Source of the DNA: Parcubacteria group bacterium Gr01-1014_72
Lineage (GTDB): Bacteria > Patescibacteriota > Minisyncoccia > Phycocordibacterales > VMFH01
Assembly (NCBI GenBank): GCA_007375925.1
Contig: VMFH01000017.1
Location: 1 to 8,526, forward strand
Direction: 5' to 3'
DNA length: 8,526 bases
Shown piece by piece: positions 4,761 to 8,526 of this stretch. The notes under the pieces are model-generated. The model ran no database searches and had not been told where the DNA came from. It saw nothing but the letters and a program-made list of their open reading frames with translations. A program made the position numbers and the translations under genes. Position 1 is the first letter of the stretch. Each line of letters starts with the position of its first letter.

Positions 4761-5684
4761 ATGATCTCTATCGTCTTCCCGGCATACAACGAGGAAGGGA
4801 ACGTGGAAGAACTCCACCGCCGCATTGTCGCGGCCTGCGGCAGTATGGGAGAGCCCTTTGAAATTGTGGCCGTTGACAATGCTTCAACGGACGAAACTCT
4901 CAAGCGGCTTGAAACGCTCTCTCCAATTCGCATCATCTCACTCGCAAACAATCTCGGGCAAACAGCAGCTCTGGATGCGGCAATCCATGCGGCGCGAGGA
5001 GACGTCGTCGCGATACTGGACGCCGACCTTCAGAACGACCCCGCTGACATCCCCGCGATGGTAGAGAAGGTACGAAGCGGTGTGTGCGATGCCGCGGTCG
5101 GGTGGCGGAAGGAGCGCCGCGACACCGTCGGCCGGCGGATGTTCTCATCTTTTTCAAACTGGCTCGCGCGACGCATCGTCGGGCTCCCCCTCCACGACTA
5201 CGCCTGTGCGCTCAAGGTATTCAAAAAAGAATTCCTCCGCGACATCCGACTCTATGGGGAAATGCATGTCTTTCTCGCCGCTATCCTCGCGGCACGAGGT
5301 GCGCGCATCACCGAAGTGCCGGTCAAACACCATGAGCGAACTCACGGTCTTTCCAAACACACGTTCATCAAGGGAGCGAAAGACATCGCCGACCTTATGA
5401 CCATCAAGTTCATACTCGGCACATCCCGTCCCCTCCTCATCTTTCTCTCGTTTGCCCTCGCAAGTTGGGGCATTGGGGGTAGTGCGACCGTCCTCTCGAT
5501 TATCCTCAAGGTGGGTGGTATCCGAAACTTCGCCCAGACGCCCCTCCCCGTCGTCGCGTCATTCTTCATCACCGCCGGCCTCATCTTTCTCATGATGGGT
5601 TTCCTTGCAGAGTTCATGCTCCGCACCTACTACGAGGCACGGCAGACGACACCCTACGTCATCCGCAAAATCGTGGAACGGTAA
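4761..5684 (+). CDS. Family 2 glycosyltransferase, polyprenyl-phosphate sugar transferase (DPM1/ArnC-like) with two C-terminal membrane segments
   Basis: The product is 307 residues from the start at 4761. The GT-A nucleotide-sugar fold shows SIVFPAYNEE (3-12), the first aspartate in VDNAST (D39), LGQTAALDAAI, and the metal-binding DAD (87-89) in DADLQNDP. Two hydrophobic segments (about 224-249 and 262-287) follow, ending in a basic cytoplasmic tail. This is the layout of enzymes that transfer a sugar from a nucleotide donor to undecaprenyl (polyprenyl) phosphate at the inner face of the membrane. The open frame extends back to 4698, but that part is the terminator arm. The ATG at 4752 lies in the -10 box, so 4761 is preferred. 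It is the first gene of an operon with the methyltransferase 21 nt downstream and the GT-C protein after it. A paralogue, partly visible, converges from 8526. Confidence 0.9.
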   Translation: MISIVFPAYNEEGNVEELHRRIVAACGSMGEPFEIVAVDNASTDETLKRLETLSPIRIISLANNLGQTAALDAAIHAARGDVVAILDADLQNDPADIPAMVEKVRSGVCDAAVGWRKERRDTVGRRMFSSFSNWLARRIVGLPLHDYACALKVFKKEFLRDIRLYGEMHVFLAAILAARGARITEVPVKHHERTHGLSKHTFIKGAKDIADLMTIKFILGTSRPLLIFLSFALASWGIGGSATVLSIILKVGGIRNFAQTPLPVVASFFITAGLIFLMMGFLAEFMLRTYYEARQTTPYVIRKIVER

Positions 5685-5705
5685 TGCCATACACACCATA
5701 CCACC

Positions 5706-6311
5706 ATGCGTACGTCACCGGGCGGCAAAGCGGAGCGACTGTTCCATCTGCCACGCCTCTACCACATCAAAATAACCGCCCTCAATGCCGTAAACGGCAT
5801 GACCTCGTTCTCCCTGAACGAGGAGACGCGCGGGAAGGATGTCCTGGACATCGGGTGCGGCGCCGTGCAGTACCTCTATGACCCCAGAGAGACGAAGTCG
5901 CGTACCGCGATTGATCCGTCGGTGGAGATGATTGAACAATCAAAACTACTATACCCAAACGACACGTACCGAGTCGCCTCCGCCGAGACACTCCCCTTTC
6001 CTGACAAACACTTTGACGTTGCCCTCTTTCTCTTCGTACTTCACCACATAGAACCGGGCCACTGGGAGCGGGCGCTCGCCGAGGCCCGCCGCGTCTCACG
6101 CGGGGTCATCATCATCCTTGACCACACGCTGAGTCACCACACACTCCCCGCACTCATCCAGACGCTCTGGTGGCGGATCTTTGACGGGGGGAAATCATAC
6201 CGGACCGAACATGAGTGGCAGGAGTTACTGTCGGGGTACAGTATCGCCGACTACCGGCGCATGGGGGCGCTGTTTAGCAACATCTGCTACTTCAAACTAA
6301 AGGTGCGGTAA
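5706..6311 (+). CDS. Class I SAM-dependent methyltransferase
   Basis: The 201-residue product carries SAM motif I VLDIGCG at residues 46-52, a ribose-binding acidic position in AIDPSVEMI, ASAETLPFPDKHFDVALFLF (motif II region), the HHI that follows it, and a strand GVIIILDHT near motif IV. It is a small Methyltransf_11-type enzyme, probably cytoplasmic, that methylates a sugar, lipid carrier or glycan intermediate; the acceptor is unknown. It lies 21 nt after the glycosyltransferase stop and 19 nt before the next gene, so it is almost certainly in the same transcript. The ATG at 5706 is the first usable start in frame; no Shine-Dalgarno is seen. An ATG overlapping the upstream stop (TAATG at 5681-5685) is in another frame and opens only a meaningless 65-codon frame. 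Base composition matches the operon, unlike the AT-rich methyltransferase at 2894. Confidence 0.85.
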   Translation: MRTSPGGKAERLFHLPRLYHIKITALNAVNGMTSFSLNEETRGKDVLDIGCGAVQYLYDPRETKSRTAIDPSVEMIEQSKLLYPNDTYRVASAETLPFPDKHFDVALFLFVLHHIEPGHWERALAEARRVSRGVIIILDHTLSHHTLPALIQTLWWRIFDGGKSYRTEHEWQELLSGYSIADYRRMGALFSNICYFKLKVR

Positions 6312-6330
6312 TCCGCGTGACACATAAACC

Positions 6331-8019
6331 ATGAAGAATGCTACTATGCACATTCTGCACAGACTCAACACAAACCGCTACGGCTGGCCACTTGTGCTTT
6401 TTCTCGCGTGGCTCGGACTATACATCACAAATGTTGTTCTATTTCCGATCGGTCTCGGATGGGATGAGATCGTAAACATCGCAACTGCGCATGGCATCGC
6501 GCGCGATGGAGATTTCAGCGCGCGGGAGTACACCGTGATGGGAATCATCCAAGACGGGTACCCGAACCACCTCGGGTACTACCCGCTCTTTGCCACGTAC
6601 CTCGCACTCTTCCTCAAGGTAATTGGTACATCGCTCGGAACCGTCCACTTCGCGAACTGGATTGCATTTCTCATAACAACGCTCCTCGTGTATGTAACTA
6701 TGTACACCTGCACGAAACGCCGGATGCTCTCCGGCGCTACAGCACTCGCCTACCTCATATTCCCGGGCATCTGGAGAGACACAATCTCGGGACTCATGGA
6801 GCCAGTCGGTGCACTTCTCACAATACTCACTGCGTACATCGTTGTACGAATGTTTCGTCGCGGTGCAATCACGGGACGGAGCGCGGTTCTTCTCGGGACC
6901 CTCCTCGCCATTCTGTGGTTGTACAAAATGATACTCATAGGAACGATATTAGGGGTGGTGATTTTCATCGTCGCCCTATACCGCATCATTCCCGGAGCAC
7001 ACAGCGGAGGAAAGTGGGTCTCTCTGAAACGGTTCCTTCCCACCACCATCGGCGTTTGCGTTGCTCTCATTTTTATCGCAACAACGTACGTCTTCTACCC
7101 CCTCTCAACCGCGTACACATCAAACCCGGCACAACAGGCGAACCAATCCTACGCAAAGTTTCTCGGGGGAGCGCTTGAAAAACCCCTTAAGATGCTTACG
7201 GAACGAAGTTCCTATCTCCTCTGGAAAGTTGCTCTGCCACAGGTCATTTACCCGGGACTTCAGACCCCCTACCAAATATCCTTCAGCGTTTTCGCCCGTT
7301 ACTTCATCTTCCTCTTCACGCTGGGAGTACTCATCCTCCCCTTGCTATGGAAAAAACTTTCAGCGGAAGGCCGAGGGCTCTCTCTTATGGCAGTGTCTGC
7401 GATTCTCTCTTTCAATATCATTGCCCACCTCGCTCTAGAGATCGGCCCTGACCTTTTCTTCAGGTACAACCTCTACTACGTGCCGCTTTACGTATGTCTC
7501 ATGGGAATCCTCGCGGGAACGGTAGCGGAAACGATCCGGAACCAACCGGAGATGCGCCGAATTCTCCTAATGGGAGGACTGACAGCGGTAGCAGTATTTT
7601 ATATTCCGCTTACCATTACGATGTTTGCGCACCAAGTAGCGCTTGAACGGCGCTACAACGAGCTGGGAGAAAGAAACGCTATGATCGTACGGGCGTTTAC
7701 CCACAAGACGCGTCCGGCATTCGTGTATTTCAACAAGGGCTCGCACACACCCATTACTCAATACCCGATGCGACAGATAAGTCAGGACGCCACTGGCGCG
7801 CAGATTGAACGGATCAATCAAGTGCTCCCGGAACCTATAGCATTTCTCTTCCTTAGAGAAAGAGACTGGCTGTTTGAGGAATACAAAACCGATATTGCGA
7901 AGCGACGACCGATTATAGGCGGTAGCTACCGCTTCGTTGGCAATGCTAACGTGCCAAACGACGACGAGTGGCGCATGGTGGTCTATCGGTACGACCCGAC
8001 CGAAGGAGTGACGCGTTAA
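6331..8019 (+). CDS. Multi-pass membrane protein, probable GT-C glycosyltransferase (GT39/ArnT/PMT-like)
   Basis: The 562-residue protein has about 11-12 hydrophobic segments, the first near residues 19-40 and the last near 411-431. Directly after the first is WDE (W44-D45-E46) in GWDEIVNIATAHGIA, the position where GT-C enzymes of the ArnT/PMT group carry an acidic pair in their first outer loop. A soluble C-terminal domain of about 130 residues follows the last segment and would face outward. GT-C enzymes transfer sugars from polyprenyl-phosphate donors to lipid, glycan or protein on the outer face. The family 2 enzyme at the operon head would supply such a donor, which supports the call. 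Similarity is by layout and motif only, so the exact family and acceptor are uncertain. The start at 6331 was taken because it gives 19-nt spacing; the ATG at 6346 is also possible. No Shine-Dalgarno is visible. Confidence 0.7.
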   Translation: MKNATMHILHRLNTNRYGWPLVLFLAWLGLYITNVVLFPIGLGWDEIVNIATAHGIARDGDFSAREYTVMGIIQDGYPNHLGYYPLFATYLALFLKVIGTSLGTVHFANWIAFLITTLLVYVTMYTCTKRRMLSGATALAYLIFPGIWRDTISGLMEPVGALLTILTAYIVVRMFRRGAITGRSAVLLGTLLAILWLYKMILIGTILGVVIFIVALYRIIPGAHSGGKWVSLKRFLPTTIGVCVALIFIATTYVFYPLSTAYTSNPAQQANQSYAKFLGGALEKPLKMLTERSSYLLWKVALPQVIYPGLQTPYQISFSVFARYFIFLFTLGVLILPLLWKKLSAEGRGLSLMAVSAILSFNIIAHLALEIGPDLFFRYNLYYVPLYVCLMGILAGTVAETIRNQPEMRRILLMGGLTAVAVFYIPLTITMFAHQVALERRYNELGERNAMIVRAFTHKTRPAFVYFNKGSHTPITQYPMRQISQDATGAQIERINQVLPEPIAFLFLRERDWLFEEYKTDIAKRRPIIGGSYRFVGNANVPNDDEWRMVVYRYDPTEGVTR

Positions 8020-8031
8020 TTCGAGTCGCTC

Positions 8032-8526
8032 TCACAAGTTGACCGTCTCGCGGATCTGGTACGGCACCTTGCCCTGCGATTCGTAGTACGTGCGCACCAT
8101 AATCTCCGCAAGAACTCCCATAACGATGAGCTGCACACCGACGATGAGGAAGAGCGCGGCGAGAACGGGGAGTGGTGTTCGCACGAATGACATCTCAAAA
8201 AATATCTTGAGTATAATGGCCCAAAGTGCGACGAGCGTCCCGATCGAGAGCGAACCCAAGCCCAGGCCGCCGAAGAAGTGAATCGGACGTGTCATGTAGG
8301 TCGTCGTGAATTTGAGGTAAAAAAGATCAAGAAGAACGCGGAAGGTTCGCTTCATACCGTACTTGCTCGTCCCGAAGCGACGCATGCGGTGCGCGACGGG
8401 CATCTCCGCGATCCGAGCACCGCGTAGCTTCACGTACACCGGAATGAAGCGGTGCATATCGCTATAGAGCGGAATGTCTTCCATGACAGAACGGCGGTAT
8501 GCTTTGAACCCGCAATTAAAATCGTG
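8032..8526 (-). CDS. Family 2 glycosyltransferase (DPM1/ArnC-like), 5' truncated
   Basis: The frame is open from the window edge: HDFNCGFKAYRRSV is read before the first internal methionine, so the true start is beyond 8526. The 164 visible residues are the C-terminal half: DFNCGFKAYRR, EDIPLYSDMHRFIPV, ARIAEMPVAHRMR and GTSKYG, then two hydrophobic segments and the tail MVRTYYESQGKVPYQIRE. The catalytic DxD lies in the missing part. DFNCGFK and LYxDMHRFIP are typical of polyprenyl-phosphate mannosyl/glucosyl transferases of the DPM1 type. It is a clear paralogue of 4761-5684 (shared GARI-x-E-x-PV, TPLPV and RTYYE blocks). It converges on the GT-C gene with only 12 nt between the stop codons, too little for a separate terminator. 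Confidence 0.9.
   Translation of the reverse strand, partial: HDFNCGFKAYRRSVMEDIPLYSDMHRFIPVYVKLRGARIAEMPVAHRMRRFGTSKYGMKRTFRVLLDLFYLKFTTTYMTRPIHFFGGLGLGSLSIGTLVALWAIILKIFFEMSFVRTPLPVLAALFLIVGVQLIVMGVLAEIMVRTYYESQGKVPYQIRETVNL

Noticed and set aside
5684..5881. 65-codon frame beginning at the TAATG overlap with the glycosyltransferase stop
   Set aside because: The overlap looks like coupled translation, but the frame is a shadow of the methyltransferase and encodes no recognisable protein.
8020..8031. Possible terminator between the converging genes
   Set aside because: Only 12 nt lie between the stops, and no stem with a T-tract is seen.
1..8526. CRISPR array, tRNA or rRNA genes, prophage, toxin-antitoxin or defence system
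   Set aside because: No spaced direct repeats, cloverleaf sequences or matching protein motifs were found on either strand.

Overview
The window reads as part of a bacterial cell-surface glycan (polysaccharide or glycolipid) locus, interrupted by one insertion sequence and by a short AT-rich patch. Gene density is high, spacers are short, and most genes lack a clear Shine-Dalgarno sequence. At least one gene, the family 2 glycosyltransferase at 4761, appears to be transcribed without a leader. Together with the IS1595-type element and the mix of sugar-modifying genes, this would fit a compact genome such as a Patescibacteria/CPR member. That placement is a guess: no marker gene is present, and it should not be relied on.

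Layout. Positions 1-744 hold the C-terminal part of a GHMP-family sugar kinase of the heptose 7-phosphate kinase (HddA) type. Positions 838-1956 encode an extended short-chain dehydrogenase/NAD-dependent sugar-nucleotide epimerase that carries a Cys/His insertion. Positions 2017-2854 are a complete-looking IS1595-family insertion sequence with an intact DDE transposase, 24-nt inverted repeats and a slightly decayed palindromic target duplication. Positions 2894-3541 encode an AT-rich SAM methyltransferase that looks foreign to the GC-rich genes around it. The 3542-3810 spacer holds several hairpins or inverted repeats and a near-consensus sigma70 promoter. Positions 3811-4653 encode a HIT/GalT-superfamily protein with its own promoter, Shine-Dalgarno and a very strong intrinsic terminator (4672-4724).

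A second strong promoter (4726-4753) then starts an apparent three-gene operon: a membrane-anchored family 2 glycosyltransferase (4761-5684), a SAM methyltransferase (5706-6311) and a large multi-pass GT-C type (GT39/ArnT/PMT-like) membrane protein (6331-8019). Converging on this operon from the right, on the minus strand, is the C-terminal part of a second family 2 glycosyltransferase (8032-8526), a paralogue of the first.

How the genes could work together (inference): the kinase and epimerase make or modify activated sugars; the DPM1/ArnC-like GT2 enzymes load a sugar onto a polyprenyl phosphate on the cytoplasmic face; the GT-C protein uses such a polyprenyl-linked donor on the outer face; and the methyltransferases decorate the glycan or a precursor. 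The HIT/GalT-like protein may act on a nucleotide sugar or a dinucleotide, but it is transcribed as a unit of its own. I see no CRISPR array, rRNA or tRNA gene, prophage gene or recognised defence system. The most unusual points are the active-site variant and control region of the HIT/GalT-like gene, the leaderless operon start at 4761, and the IS sitting exactly at a compositional break.
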